Source: Peptacetobacter sp900539645
Lineage (GTDB): Bacteria; Bacillota; Clostridia; Peptostreptococcales; Peptostreptococcaceae
Reading direction: 5' to 3'
Assembly (NCBI RefSeq): GCF_047807365.1
Contig: NZ_JBLOUI010000014.1
Coordinates: forward strand, 1 to 48,331
DNA length: 48,331 nucleotides
Shown one piece after another: positions 8,257 to 17,453 of the stretch. The translations under genes and the position numbers were made by a program. Position 1 is the stretch's first letter. Every line of letters begins with the position of its first letter. The notes under the pieces were generated by a model, which was given only the letters and a program-made list of their open reading frames with translations, had not been told where the DNA came from and ran no database searches.

Positions 8257-8275
8257 ATTATTACAAATATATTAA

Positions 8276-9658
8276 TTATGTAAATTTTATATTCATTTCT
8301 TTAATAAACTGTTTTAGCTTTTCATCTTCAAAATCATCTATTTCTATCAAAGATTTTAATAAAGATGGCAACAACCAAAACATATATAATGGTAAATTCA
8401 GTACACCTGAATTATAATCAAAACCTCTTAAAAATGATTTTATTCTTAACTCAGGACTATATTTTTTATTATAATAATCTAAACTTTTAGTTTTTACAAC
8501 GGTTCCAGCTTTTACTTCTATAGGTATAATTTTATTATACTGTTGAATAATAAAGTCTACTTCATAGTTTTTTTCCGTCCAATAGAATGTAGTTCCTAAT
8601 TCTCTCAACTCTTGCATAATAAATTGTTCAGTTAAAGCACCATTATATTCATTAAACAACTTATCAGAAGATAATATCAATCTAGAATCTATATCACTAA
8701 GATACGATAATAATCCTATATCCAAACAATAAAGCTTAAATATATCCATCTCAGCATATGCAGATAAAGGAAGTTTTGCAGTTTGAACGGCATTTACTTT
8801 TGTAAGCAATGCAGCATCAACTAACCATTGGATCGCTAATTCATAATCTTTTGCTCTAGATCCCTTTTTTACAAGTCCAAATACAAACTTACTGCTATTT
8901 TCCTTTGATAATTGTTCAGGAATACTATTCCAAACTTGCCTTATTTTTAAACAAGTTGCATAATCTGAGTATTTTGAGAAATCATTTAAATAACTTTGTA
9001 CAATTTTATTGTGTTCTTCTTTAACTTTAGAGAAATCCTTTGTATCTATCCACACTTGAACCGGTTTTGGCATCCCTCCTACGTAAAAATATATTCTCAA
9101 TAGATATTTTAAGTCATCTATATTGGGAATATTGTTCAATTCATCTATTGATAACCCTTCTAAATAATCTATATATCTCTCAAATTTATTAGCTATTATA
9201 AACTCTTTAAAAGACATTGGATGTAAATCTAAAAATTCGACTTTACCAACAGGGAATGATGTTCCCGGTTTTAAATGAATTCCCAATAAAGAACCAGCAC
9301 AGCATATATGATATTCTGGAGCTTTTTCATTAAAGTATTTTAAAGATGTTAAAGCTCGTGGAACTGATTGAATTTCATCAAATATAATCAAAGTTTTTCC
9401 AGGAATAATAGGTTTTGATGAATAAATAGATAAATAGTCAATTATTTTTTTAGGGTCTAATGTTTCATCAAAAATATCATACAAATCTTGAGAATCCTCA
9501 AAGTTTATATATACATAGTTTTCAAAGTTTTCTTCACCAAATTTTTGCATAACATAAGTTTTTCCAACCTGTCTAGCTCCTTGTATGATTAAAGGAGATC
9601 TATCATTATCTGGTTTATTTTTCCATATATTTAATTTTTTCATAATCTCTCTATACAA
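8276..9658 (-). CDS. AAA ATPase with C-terminal DUF4143 (archaeal-type ATPase family)
   Basis: About 460 residues. An N-terminal P-loop ATPase domain carries Walker A GARQVGKT (about 27-34 from this start) and Walker B TLIIFDEIQ. The arginine-finger region and a C-terminal DUF4143 domain with a PD-(D/E)xK-like core follow (NYEVDFIIQ...IPIEVKAG near 390-415). The family is widespread, often multicopy, and of unknown physiological role. I prefer the TTG start at 9658, which has GGAGG 8 nt upstream; the in-frame ATG at 9673 would contain that ribosome binding site. It is read in the same direction as the HD gene upstream with a 46-nt gap, so it may be co-transcribed. Confidence 0.82.
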   Translation of the reverse strand: MYREIMKKLNIWKNKPDNDRSPLIIQGARQVGKTYVMQKFGEENFENYVYINFEDSQDLYDIFDETLDPKKIIDYLSIYSSKPIIPGKTLIIFDEIQSVPRALTSLKYFNEKAPEYHICCAGSLLGIHLKPGTSFPVGKVEFLDLHPMSFKEFIIANKFERYIDYLEGLSIDELNNIPNIDDLKYLLRIYFYVGGMPKPVQVWIDTKDFSKVKEEHNKIVQSYLNDFSKYSDYATCLKIRQVWNSIPEQLSKENSSKFVFGLVKKGSRAKDYELAIQWLVDAALLTKVNAVQTAKLPLSAYAEMDIFKLYCLDIGLLSYLSDIDSRLILSSDKLFNEYNGALTEQFIMQELRELGTTFYWTEKNYEVDFIIQQYNKIIPIEVKAGTVVKTKSLDYYNKKYSPELRIKSFLRGFDYNSGVLNLPLYMFWLLPSLLKSLIEIDDFEDEKLKQFIKEMNIKFT

Positions 9659-9704
9659 ATCAATCACCTCCATACCTTTATTATATCATATAGAAATAAG
9701 GTAT

Positions 9705-10382
9705 TTATTTGTTTTTCTTTAATATTTCTATATCTTGTTTCAATTCTTTGATTTCTTTTTTAAGGAAGTTGATTTCTGTTTCAGATTTTTCAAGCATTAT
9801 ACGCATACTTCTATTCAAAGAGAATATATTGCTCTTCAATAAGTTAATTGCATTTGTGTATTCTGGATAATAATCATTGCCGTAATCTGCAATAGGTATA
9901 ATAAATCTATCTGTTTCATCAATATACTTAACTAATTTTTCATAAGGAAATGAGTACAATGTCGAGCTATTGTGAAGTCTATCGCTCAATTTTATCAAAA
10001 GAGTCTTGCCATTATTCTTAATTCCGTCAAAATATACTTGTAAATCTTTCTCAGATAATCCAGACTCTTTGGTAAGGATTGTGATTATTTCTAAAACTTC
10101 AGGAGATAATCCGTACTCTGTAACAAATTCTTCTCCATTATTTTTTAGTTTATCCTGACAATCTTCCAAAACATCGTGGAGAAGTGCAGCTGCTAAAAGA
10201 GTATCGTCCTCCATTCCACAAGCAATTAAAGTATTGCACACTTTTAAAGGGTGAATTATGTACGGATCTCCACCCCTTCTGTACTGACCTTCGTGCAATC
10301 TCTTCGCCAAAGATAATGCTACTATAGTTTGCTGAAAATGTTTGGCAACCGCATATCCTTTTATAAGCTTATTAGTTAACAT
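9705..10382 (-). CDS. HD-domain hydrolase, RelA/SpoT-hydrolase-like, with C-terminal coiled coil
   Basis: 225 residues. Motifs include H30-EGQYRRGGDPYIIHPLKV (to 48), the HD pair in LLAAALLHDVLED (69-70) and IKLSDRLHN, all characteristic of the ppGpp-hydrolase branch of HD proteins (MESH1/Rel N-terminal half). No synthetase, TGS or ACT domain follows; instead a lysine/glutamate-rich coiled coil occupies about 190-225. It may hydrolyse (p)ppGpp-like nucleotides, but this is inferred. The ATG lies within a perfect 21-bp palindrome (10377-10397) and no ribosome binding site is visible, so translation may be weak, leaderless or start elsewhere. Confidence 0.75.
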   Translation of the reverse strand: MLTNKLIKGYAVAKHFQQTIVALSLAKRLHEGQYRRGGDPYIIHPLKVCNTLIACGMEDDTLLAAALLHDVLEDCQDKLKNNGEEFVTEYGLSPEVLEIITILTKESGLSEKDLQVYFDGIKNNGKTLLIKLSDRLHNSSTLYSFPYEKLVKYIDETDRFIIPIADYGNDYYPEYTNAINLLKSNIFSLNRSMRIMLEKSETEINFLKKEIKELKQDIEILKKNK

Positions 10383-10397
10383 AATAATATTATGTTA
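10377..10397. promoter_or_regulatory. 21-bp palindrome A, over the start of the HD gene
   Basis: Arms TAACATAATA and TATTATGTTA flank one central base. It is identical at 19 of 21 positions to palindrome B at 11164-11184 upstream of the recombinase gene. It could be a repressor operator or a recombinase binding site. Confidence 0.6.
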
Positions 10398-10419
10398 CTT
10401 ATTTTAGAGAAATAATAAA

Positions 10420-10463
10420 AAGTGCCTAAAAATCGACCTTTTAAAATCGTTTTTAAGGCACTT
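10420..10463 (-). terminator. Terminator of the recombinase gene
   Basis: On the minus strand the stem AAGTGCCT / AGGCACTT, with inner AAAAaCGA / TCGaTTTTT pairing, is followed by TTTATTATTTC. Confidence 0.8.
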
Positions 10464-10576
10464 GAAATTTCTTCTTCTTGTGTTTGATTGTCGAAAACTC
10501 AAATCATCTTAAAACCTAAAATAACGCCTTATATTAGGAATAAGCAATTTTTTAGTTCACAAGATTGATATTTTTA

Positions 10577-11140
10577 TTATTTAAGTAAGAATTCTCTACT
10601 TGCTTTGTCTATTTCCTGCTGACTAACTCTTATATACTTCTGAGTAGTTGCAATACTTGTGTGATTAAGCAGCTCTTTTATAAGCTCTATATTTCCGTTG
10701 CTCTTTTCATACTGAAGTGTAGCGTACAATTTTCTAAAACTGTGCGTACTGATATTCTCAAGTCCAAGATAATTTGTAATAATCTTTAACTGCTGCTGAA
10801 CATTTCTTATACCAATATCAAGCAAATTATCATTTAACCTAAGCCCATTCTCTATAGCGTAATCCTTTACAATATCAACAATCTCAGGATTAATCTCTCT
10901 GTACTGAAGCTTACCAGTTTTCTTTTCAGTAATCTCTAGCCTACTTCCCTTGAAATTTTTTATCTTCAATCTCTTTATATCAGAAATTCTAAGCCCTAAA
11001 TTTGTCTCTAAAAAAAGAGCCATCTTTACCTTTGGATTTGGTCTAAAAGTCCTCTTCCTATTCTCATGATCCCTATACTGAAAACCACTATCTAATAAAT
11101 CCATAATCTGACTATATTCATAAATCTCTAAAGGTCTCAT
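10577..11140 (-). CDS. Stand-alone tyrosine recombinase catalytic domain
   Basis: 187 residues, consisting only of the catalytic domain. The full set of active-site residues is visible: R51 (GLRISD), K74 or K77 (EKKTGK), H133 and R136 (HSFR), H160 (LLNHTS) and nucleophile Y169 (TTQKYIR). The N-terminal core-binding domain of XerC/D is missing. Such short recombinases in clostridia include phase-variation enzymes of the RecV type, but the target is unknown here. GAGGAGGACAAG precedes the ATG. The gene is flanked by two 21-bp near-identical palindromes (10377-10397 and 11164-11184), the second about 20 nt upstream of the ribosome binding site. These may be operators or recombination sites. Confidence 0.85.
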   Translation of the reverse strand: MRPLEIYEYSQIMDLLDSGFQYRDHENRKRTFRPNPKVKMALFLETNLGLRISDIKRLKIKNFKGSRLEITEKKTGKLQYREINPEIVDIVKDYAIENGLRLNDNLLDIGIRNVQQQLKIITNYLGLENISTHSFRKLYATLQYEKSNGNIELIKELLNHTSIATTQKYIRVSQQEIDKASREFLLK

Positions 11141-11162
11141 CTTGTCCTCCTCATCCGAAAGA

Positions 11163-11185
11163 TTAACATAACATTATTATGTTAA
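11163..11185. promoter_or_regulatory. Palindrome B upstream of the recombinase gene
   Basis: Arms TTAACATAA (11163-11171) and TTATGTTAA (11177-11185) flank CATTA. The inner 21 bp match palindrome A at 19 of 21 positions. It sits between the probable promoter and the ribosome binding site. Confidence 0.6.
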
Positions 11186-11280
11186 TTATATAAACTACAT
11201 CAATAAACACACTTCTATAGATATCAAATTTATAAAAGGTTATGCTAAAAAGTTGCTTTTTGGTATAGTTATATATTAAC

Positions 11281-11410
11281 ATAAAATGCGCTTTTTATCA
11301 AAATAAACTGCGTGTTATTTTTACTCCTCAAAAACTCTCTTTCTGAAACCCAGTATTTCCAACGGTTACAATATAAACTGCGCATTTTATAGATTATACG
11401 CAGTTTTTAT
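11281..11410. repeat. Cluster of four short TGCG-centred repeats
   Basis: This lies in the 402-nt gene-free stretch between the recombinase and the ABC exporter. Units are ATAAAATGCGCTTTTTAT (11281-11298), ATAAACTGCGTGTTATTTT (11303-11321), ATAAACTGCGCATTTTAT (11373-11390) and, inverted, ATACGCAGTTTTTAT (11396-11410). Three share AAACTGCGYR; the first, reversed, shares GCGCATTTTAT with the third. They look like protein-binding sites or iterons. No coding potential was seen in this stretch. Confidence 0.5.
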
Positions 11411-11479
11411 ACTTTCTCAAATTTCGATTTTAAGGACACAAAAACAATTAAAGGATAGTTTATATTAACACATAAAAAT

Positions 11480-11507
11480 AACCTCTTAGAATTGAATCTA
11501 AGAGGTT
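11480..11507 (-). terminator. Terminator of the heterodimeric ABC exporter operon
   Basis: The perfect stem AACCTCTTAGA / TCTAAGAGGTT is followed on the minus strand by ATTTTTATG. Confidence 0.85.
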
Positions 11508-11542
11508 ATAATTTTTCTGCTATTTTTTACATTTTATAGTCA

Positions 11543-13309
11543 CTAATTATTAAATTGTGAGTTGTATAAGTTTGCGTAGAATCCATTTTCTTTCATAAGT
11601 TCGTTATGGTTTCCACATTCTATTATATTTCCGTCTTTTAACACAAGAATTTTATCTGCATTTTTAATTGTTGATAATCTATGTGCAATTATGAAGCTTG
11701 TTCTACCTTCCATTAGGTAGTCCATAGCATCCTGTATATTTTTTTCGGTTTTTGTATCTATTGAGCTAGTAGCTTCGTCAAGTATAAGAACTTTCGGATC
11801 TTTTAATATTGCTCTAGCTATTGTTAGAAGCTGTTTTTCACCTTGAGATATATTATCAGCTTCTTCATCTATTACAGTATCGTATCCTTTTGGAAGTGTA
11901 GAGATGAATTCATCTGCATTTGCATATTTACAAGCTTGTTCAATTTCTTCATCGGTTGCATCAGGTTTTGAAAATCTTATGTTTTCTCTTATACTACCTG
12001 TGAATAACCAAGTATCCTGAAGAACCATTCCTATGTTATCTCTTAAAGTACGTCTATTGATATCTGTTGAATCAACTCCATCTATTGCAATACTTCCACT
12101 ATTTGGATCATAGAATCTCATAAATAGGTTGACTATTGTAGTCTTACCAGAACCTGTAGGTCCAACGATTGCAACAGTTTCACCTTTTTTAGCTTCTAAA
12201 GATACTCCATGAAGGACTTCTTTTTTACCATATCCAAATCTTATATCTTTGAATTCAACATTTCCGTCAAACACCATTTCTTTTACTTCAACGTCTGTTT
12301 CTTCTTCATATTCTATGAACTCGTGAATTCTGTCCATTGCAGATAATGCTGACTGAATCTGAGATGATAGCTGTGATACCTGTGTTAGTGGCTCATTTAC
12401 CTGCCAGATAAATCTAACAAATGCTTGAAGCTGTCCAACAGTTATTATCCCACCTATTGCGTATATTGTTCCTATTACAGAAACAACACCTATCGCAAGG
12501 TAAGTAAGTAAAGATAGAAGTGGCGACATTAAATATGATAAGAACTGTGCTTTATAAGCAGTTTCTCTTATATTTTCGTTGATTTTCTCAAATTTCTTTA
12601 CAGATTCTTCCTGTTTTCCAAAAATAATTATTTCATTATATCCAGAAAAACTTTCTGTTACATTTGCACTAAGTTCTCCAAGTGCACGCTGATGAACATC
12701 GAAACTTTCCTGAGAAACTTTTGCTATCTTTTTAATTATGATATAAGAAATCGGAATTATAACTAATACACATAATGTCATAACTAAATTTACTCTAAAC
12801 ATCATAAATATTGCAAGGCAAACCATTAAAACACCACTGATTACGTTCATAAACGTCTGCTGCATTGCATTAGAAATTGCATCTATATCATTTGTTATTC
12901 TACTCAGTATATCTCCCTTTGGATGAGAGTCCAGAGTTTTTACAGGAAGTGCGTTGATTTTTTCTATACATGCATTTCTTAAATCTCTCATTGTGTCCTG
13001 AATAGAATTTGTTATACAAATCATACTTATCATCTGAGCTGCTGTTTTAACCGCATATATAAATAGAAGGATTATGATAATTTTTATGACATTTTCCATG
13101 TGGAAACGAGCTCCTGGAACGCCTTTAGCTATATCCGTTACATCTTTTAGTATGCTGTTTGTTATCATCCCTTCAACGTTTGGAGATGTTACCATTGCGG
13201 CACAAGTTACAACAAGCATAACTATCGAAATTATAAACCCACGTCTGTAAGGTTTTAGATATTTCAATAGAGTATTTATAGACTCGAATCTTTTAAACTT
13301 CTTCGCCAT
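11543..13309 (-). CDS. ABC exporter half-transporter, subunit 2 of a heterodimer
   Basis: 588 residues: six membrane segments in the first ~320, then an ATPase domain. Walker A is GPTGSGKTT. The signature is the non-standard ISQGEKQ, and Walker B LILDEATSSID has the catalytic glutamate. Its start lies 17 bp inside the preceding gene with GGAGGCGATAGATT before the ATG, so the two are translationally coupled. Pairing of a subunit with a canonical glutamate with one lacking it is typical of heterodimeric multidrug/lipid exporters (BmrCD, LmrCD, TM287/288). The divergent MerR-type regulator with an effector-binding domain suggests induction by a small molecule. The substrate is unknown. Confidence 0.88.
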   Translation of the reverse strand: MAKKFKRFESINTLLKYLKPYRRGFIISIVMLVVTCAAMVTSPNVEGMITNSILKDVTDIAKGVPGARFHMENVIKIIIILLFIYAVKTAAQMISMICITNSIQDTMRDLRNACIEKINALPVKTLDSHPKGDILSRITNDIDAISNAMQQTFMNVISGVLMVCLAIFMMFRVNLVMTLCVLVIIPISYIIIKKIAKVSQESFDVHQRALGELSANVTESFSGYNEIIIFGKQEESVKKFEKINENIRETAYKAQFLSYLMSPLLSLLTYLAIGVVSVIGTIYAIGGIITVGQLQAFVRFIWQVNEPLTQVSQLSSQIQSALSAMDRIHEFIEYEEETDVEVKEMVFDGNVEFKDIRFGYGKKEVLHGVSLEAKKGETVAIVGPTGSGKTTIVNLFMRFYDPNSGSIAIDGVDSTDINRRTLRDNIGMVLQDTWLFTGSIRENIRFSKPDATDEEIEQACKYANADEFISTLPKGYDTVIDEEADNISQGEKQLLTIARAILKDPKVLILDEATSSIDTKTEKNIQDAMDYLMEGRTSFIIAHRLSTIKNADKILVLKDGNIIECGNHNELMKENGFYANLYNSQFNN

Positions 13310-15029
13310 AATCTATCGCCTCCTCTCCAATCTGTGATTCAGCAATGTTTTTATAAAGAGGGCAGTTTTTCATAAGATCCTCGTGAGTCCCTACTGCTTC
13401 TAATTTACCATGATTTAAAACTAAAATCTTATCGGCATCCATAATAGTAGAAATTCTCTGAGCTACTATAAACATAATTGCATTTTTAGTTACAGGTTTT
13501 AATGCCTTTCTTAAAGCTGCATCTGTTTTGAAGTCTAGTGCCGAGAATGCATCATCGAAAATGTATATATCTGGTTTTCTTATAACCGCTCTAGCTATAG
13601 AAAGTCTTTGTTTCTGACCTCCAGATAAGTTTGCTGCATTTTCTTCTATTACTGAATCTATGCCATCTTCTTTACTAGCTACAAATTCTGTAGCCTGAGC
13701 TAAATCAAGAGCTTCAATTATTTCGTCGTCTGTGGCATCAGATTTACCAAAACATACATTACTTCTTATAGTTCCCTTGAATAAGAATGCCTTCTGAGCA
13801 ACAAAGCCAATTTTTTCTCTCCATCTTTCAACGTCAAAGTCTTTTATATTTGTGTTGTTGTACATAATTTCTCCACTAGTACAATCAAAAAGACGTGGAA
13901 TTAGTTTAGAAAGAGTACTCTTTCCAGAACCAGTACTTCCGACGATTGCTATTGTCTGTCCTGTTTTTGCATCAAAAGATATGTTGTCTAATATCTTTTT
14001 ACCTTCTTTTTCATATCCTATATTATTGAATGAAATAGTATTTACATCTTCGTCAACTATTTCAGCTTTAGGATCGTTTACTAAAGAAAGCTCTTTATTA
14101 AGAACAGAATTAATTCTCTTTGCACTTACATTTGCTCTTGGGTACATCATAAATACTGTACAGAAGAACATCATAGACATCATTGCGTGGAATAAATAGT
14201 CTAGGAAAGCAACCATTCTACCTACTTCTAGTGCATTCTGACTTACAAGATTTGCTCCAAAGTAGAATATCCGGCACACAGCTATATTCATAACTAAGAA
14301 GAATACTGGTTGAGTAAGCTGCATTATCATAAATAGGCTCTTAGAGTTTTTAGTGAAGAATTCATTAGTTTCTAAGAATTTTTCCTGTTCAGTGTGCTGT
14401 CTGTTGAAAGCTCTGACAACTCTAACACCTGTAAGACTTTCTCTAGATATTCTGTTCATATCGTCAAGTCCTGCCTGCTGTCTTTCAGATATAGGCCCTG
14501 TAACCTTAGCAACAAATATGACACCTAGTATTATAAGTGGGATAGTTGCAAATATTACAGAGAATAGCTGAACACTAGATCTGTAAGTAAGGAAAAGACT
14601 TGTAATCAACATAACTGGAGTCATAAGTGCTGTTCTTAAAAGCACATTTACGAATAACTGGATTTGGAATGCATCGTTGTTAACTCTAGTTATAAGGCTT
14701 GCTATCTTAAATTTGTTGTATTCTTCGTGTGAGAAGTTTTGAATCTTTTCATACATGTCCTTTCTAATATCGTGTGTGATATTAGTAGAAATCTTAGAAC
14801 AACAGTATCCTAAAAGGATTGTTCCTGATACTCCAAGTATTGAAATCCCAGCCATTTTAAAACCTTCTTTAAATAAGTAGGCTTTGTTTCCAGTAGATAC
14901 ACCGAAGTCTATCATATCTGCTAAGATTGTTGGAATTCCAAGCTCTGTAAGAACAAAACCGAATACAGAAATTATATTAATGCAAACTAGTAGTTTGTAT
15001 TTTTTCATATAATGTAAGATAAGTCTCAT
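13293..15029 (-). CDS. ABC exporter half-transporter, subunit 1 of a heterodimer
   Basis: 578 residues with six membrane segments and a C-terminal ATPase: Walker A GSTGSGKST, canonical signature LSGGQKQR and Walker B IYIFDDAFSALD. Aspartate replaces the catalytic glutamate, which marks the degenerate nucleotide site of a heterodimeric exporter; the partner follows immediately and overlaps by 17 bp. AAAGGAATGATGCT precedes the ATG. A promoter with -35 TTGACT and -10 TATAAC (15073-15101) lies about 45 nt upstream and overlaps a dyad, fitting control by the divergent MerR-family gene. Confidence 0.88.
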   Translation of the reverse strand: MRLILHYMKKYKLLVCINIISVFGFVLTELGIPTILADMIDFGVSTGNKAYLFKEGFKMAGISILGVSGTILLGYCCSKISTNITHDIRKDMYEKIQNFSHEEYNKFKIASLITRVNNDAFQIQLFVNVLLRTALMTPVMLITSLFLTYRSSVQLFSVIFATIPLIILGVIFVAKVTGPISERQQAGLDDMNRISRESLTGVRVVRAFNRQHTEQEKFLETNEFFTKNSKSLFMIMQLTQPVFFLVMNIAVCRIFYFGANLVSQNALEVGRMVAFLDYLFHAMMSMMFFCTVFMMYPRANVSAKRINSVLNKELSLVNDPKAEIVDEDVNTISFNNIGYEKEGKKILDNISFDAKTGQTIAIVGSTGSGKSTLSKLIPRLFDCTSGEIMYNNTNIKDFDVERWREKIGFVAQKAFLFKGTIRSNVCFGKSDATDDEIIEALDLAQATEFVASKEDGIDSVIEENAANLSGGQKQRLSIARAVIRKPDIYIFDDAFSALDFKTDAALRKALKPVTKNAIMFIVAQRISTIMDADKILVLNHGKLEAVGTHEDLMKNCPLYKNIAESQIGEEAIDYGEEV

Positions 15030-15072
15030 AGCATCATTCCTTTCTTAAAATATTAAATTGTCTAATTATTAT

Positions 15073-15107
15073 GTTATAGTATAATGTTACTTTATAGTCA
15101 ATAGTAA
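15073..15107 (-). promoter_or_regulatory. Promoter and dyad for the ABC exporter operon
   Basis: On the minus strand -35 TTGACT (15101-15096), a 17-nt spacer and -10 TATAAC (15078-15073). An inverted repeat TTACT / AGTAA spans 15087-15107 over the -35. This is a candidate binding site for the divergently encoded MerR-family protein. Confidence 0.5.
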
Positions 15108-15186
15108 ATTGTGTCAATTAATAATATATTGTAAATAGATATGTGTGAATTGAAATTTCAACATTTGTAAAAATAAATTTTAAATA

Positions 15187-15215
15187 TTGATTATAATTTT
15201 AATATGTAGTAGTAT
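15187..15215 (+). promoter_or_regulatory. Probable promoter of the MerR-family gene
   Basis: -35 TTGATT (15187-15192), 17-nt spacer, -10 TAGTAT (15210-15215). The resulting leader of about 100 nt is AT-rich without an obvious fold. Confidence 0.4.
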
Positions 15216-15320
15216 AAAAATAACGATAAAAAAAATAAATTTTCCGTATTATTTTTAATAAATTTCAGAAAATATTTTAAAGTGATTATATTAATTCTAT
15301 AAATAAAAGGAGTTGATTTT

Positions 15321-16163
15321 GTGAGTAAGGAAAAATTTCTAACTACAGGAGAGTTTGCAGCTCTATGTGATGTTCCTAAGCACGTATTATTCTACTACGA
15401 TGAGATAGATCTTTTTAAACCAGCATACTGTGATGATAAGGGATATAGATATTATTCGTATTTCCAATACGAAACATTTATGATGATAAACACGCTTAAA
15501 ACTCTTAAAATGAGCTTAGATGATATAAAGATATACATGGAAAAGAGAAATCCAGATATATTTATGAATTTATTAAACGATAAAGAAAAAGAAATTGATA
15601 AAACTATAAAGCATTTAAAAAAACTAAAAAAACATATAGAAGTTCAAAAAATGGTTACACAAACTGGGATAGATTATTCTGATACAAAATATAAGGAAGG
15701 AAATATTTTTATCGAGGAATTGGATGAGGTAAATCTTCTTTTGAGTGGAAATCCAAACGATGCTATTAATACGAGCTTTAGTGAATTTGTAATCGAGTAC
15801 GCAAAATTTTTAAAGAGCAATAATTTATCTGCACACCAAAAGATAGGCACAATGTTCCAAAGTGATTTATTAAGATTGGCTGATTTAGATGTTAGTTCTG
15901 AATTTACTTACCTATATACATATACAAATAAGAAGAAGGGGAAAAATATTTATACTAGAAAAAAAGGAAAGTTTTTAGTGGGGATACATATAGGAACATA
16001 TGAAACTTTGGACGAAACTTATAACGCACTTTTGGATTATGTAGATAAGAATGATATAAAATTAGGAAAGTTTGTATATGAAGAGTATTTACTTACTGAT
16101 TTATCTGTTTCATCTCCTGAACAGTATGTCACAAAAATAATATTTGAGATACAGAATGATTAA
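15321..16163 (+). CDS. MerR-family regulator with GyrI-like effector domain
   Basis: 280 residues. The N-terminal winged-helix MerR domain starts FLTTGEFAALCDVPKHVLFYYDEIDLFKP and continues GYRYYSY; a dimerisation coiled coil follows (about 85-115). The C-terminal ~150 residues resemble the BmrR/GyrI-type drug-binding domain (FLVGIHIGTYETL near 220). It starts at GTG with AAAGGAGTTGATTTT upstream. Placed divergently from a heterodimeric ABC exporter, it probably senses the exporter's substrate and activates that operon, as BmrR-type proteins do. The link is by position only. Confidence 0.85.
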   Translation: MSKEKFLTTGEFAALCDVPKHVLFYYDEIDLFKPAYCDDKGYRYYSYFQYETFMMINTLKTLKMSLDDIKIYMEKRNPDIFMNLLNDKEKEIDKTIKHLKKLKKHIEVQKMVTQTGIDYSDTKYKEGNIFIEELDEVNLLLSGNPNDAINTSFSEFVIEYAKFLKSNNLSAHQKIGTMFQSDLLRLADLDVSSEFTYLYTYTNKKKGKNIYTRKKGKFLVGIHIGTYETLDETYNALLDYVDKNDIKLGKFVYEEYLLTDLSVSSPEQYVTKIIFEIQND

Positions 16164-16190
16164 TCTTTTGCTTTCAAAAATTTTTCATAA

Positions 16191-16227
16191 AAATAGGCTG
16201 TTACAAAATTCTATAACAGCCTATTTT
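16191..16227. terminator. Bidirectional terminator between the MerR gene and the Ytr-type operon
   Basis: The stem AAATAGGCTGTTA / TAACAGCCTATTT is flanked by T-rich DNA on both strands. It serves the converging genes at 15321-16163 and 16236-17441. Confidence 0.85.
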
Positions 16228-16235
16228 CTATTTAT

Positions 16236-17441
16236 TTACTTATTTTTTATAAAAACTGGCGACTCTATATCTAACGAATCAAATTCAGCTTGATATACTA
16301 CCTTATTTTTTCCTATATCGAATACTTTAAGTGTAGATTTGTTCATTCCATCTATACTCATTCCTATAGCATCAGCCTCTCTAAGAAGATTTGTTCTAAC
16401 GGAAGAGATATAGTAAATCTTTCCATCTAAAAGCATTAATCTAGAATCATCAGAAGTACCACCTATAAATCTATTATTATATGAGTTTTCATCTATAATA
16501 TTGTCTATTTTTAAATTAAGCTTTTCTTTCTTTTCAAGCTTCATAGTTTCTAAATCATAAGTGATTTTGTACATATGCTTATCCTTTGCATTTGCAGTAT
16601 ATACTATAAACTTATCATTAGTATTTTCATAAAGGAAGATACTATCTATATCTTCAAATCCATCGTTAATTTCAATACCTTTCAAAGGAAGAGGTTTTAA
16701 GAATTTATTAGATTTAAAATCATATCTAAGTATAGAATTAGATACTATATCGCCGTCTTGCATATTTGTGTTTCTCATCAATATGTATATATACTTATCG
16801 TTTGAATCCCAACTCTGTACAAATAGATTTGGAGATAAATCTACATTTTCTTTAAATGTGTTTAATATCTTGTAGCTGCCTTTATCTAAATCAAGAGAAA
16901 CTACAGATACAAACTCTTCACTTGATGAAACTAGTGCGTAGAATTTACCATCTTTTTCAATGAAATTAGTTAAACTAGATATGATCTGTGTATCTTCATC
17001 TTTTATTGGGATATTTTTATCTACACTAGATTTAGTCTTTTCATCGTATATCTTCACTGGGAAAGAATATTTTCCATCCTCTACTCTATGTGATAAGAAG
17101 TAAACTTTATCTCCTACAGATAAATCATAAGTATCGTATAAATTTTTCTTAGTTAAATCTATATAACTTTTAAGTCCCATATCTGAACTTATAAAGTTTC
17201 TAGTTAAGAAAAACTTCCCATATTCTATCTTTTTACCATTTTTGCCAAATATAGCAAATCTTGTTCTTCCTGTTATATTTTTCTGAGAGACTAGTGAAAT
17301 ATCTCCCATCTCTTTAATATCCCCTGTCTGAGATATAGGTTCCATAACCTGGCTTGAGCTAATCTCAAAGCCAGCAGTTATAGCAACCATTGCCACGAGA
17401 ACAGAAGATAGTATTATTTTCCGTCGTTTTGTAATTTTCAT
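16236..17441 (-). CDS. Membrane-anchored extracytoplasmic protein of the Ytr-type ABC operon (second copy)
   Basis: 401 residues with a single N-terminal membrane helix (about 8-27) and a large outer domain. The domain is rich in repeated beta-strand patterns (YFLSHRVEDGKYSFPV, KYIYILMRNTN, KFIVYTANAKDKHMY) that suggest a beta-propeller-like fold. It is last of six genes headed by a GntR regulator and ABC ATPase. It pairs with the adjoining permease as the protein at 18226-19521 pairs with its permease. Function is unknown; by context it is an accessory subunit of the exporter. GGGGGGCAGAACG precedes the ATG. Confidence 0.65.
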   Translation of the reverse strand: MKITKRRKIILSSVLVAMVAITAGFEISSSQVMEPISQTGDIKEMGDISLVSQKNITGRTRFAIFGKNGKKIEYGKFFLTRNFISSDMGLKSYIDLTKKNLYDTYDLSVGDKVYFLSHRVEDGKYSFPVKIYDEKTKSSVDKNIPIKDEDTQIISSLTNFIEKDGKFYALVSSSEEFVSVVSLDLDKGSYKILNTFKENVDLSPNLFVQSWDSNDKYIYILMRNTNMQDGDIVSNSILRYDFKSNKFLKPLPLKGIEINDGFEDIDSIFLYENTNDKFIVYTANAKDKHMYKITYDLETMKLEKKEKLNLKIDNIIDENSYNNRFIGGTSDDSRLMLLDGKIYYISSVRTNLLREADAIGMSIDGMNKSTLKVFDIGKNKVVYQAEFDSLDIESPVFIKNK

Positions 17442-17453
17442 CGTTCTGCCCCC

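Noticed and set aside
15066..15077. ATTATTATGTTA upstream of the ABC exporter as a third copy of the recombinase palindromes
   Set aside because: Only one half-site, in very AT-rich DNA; the other arm is missing.
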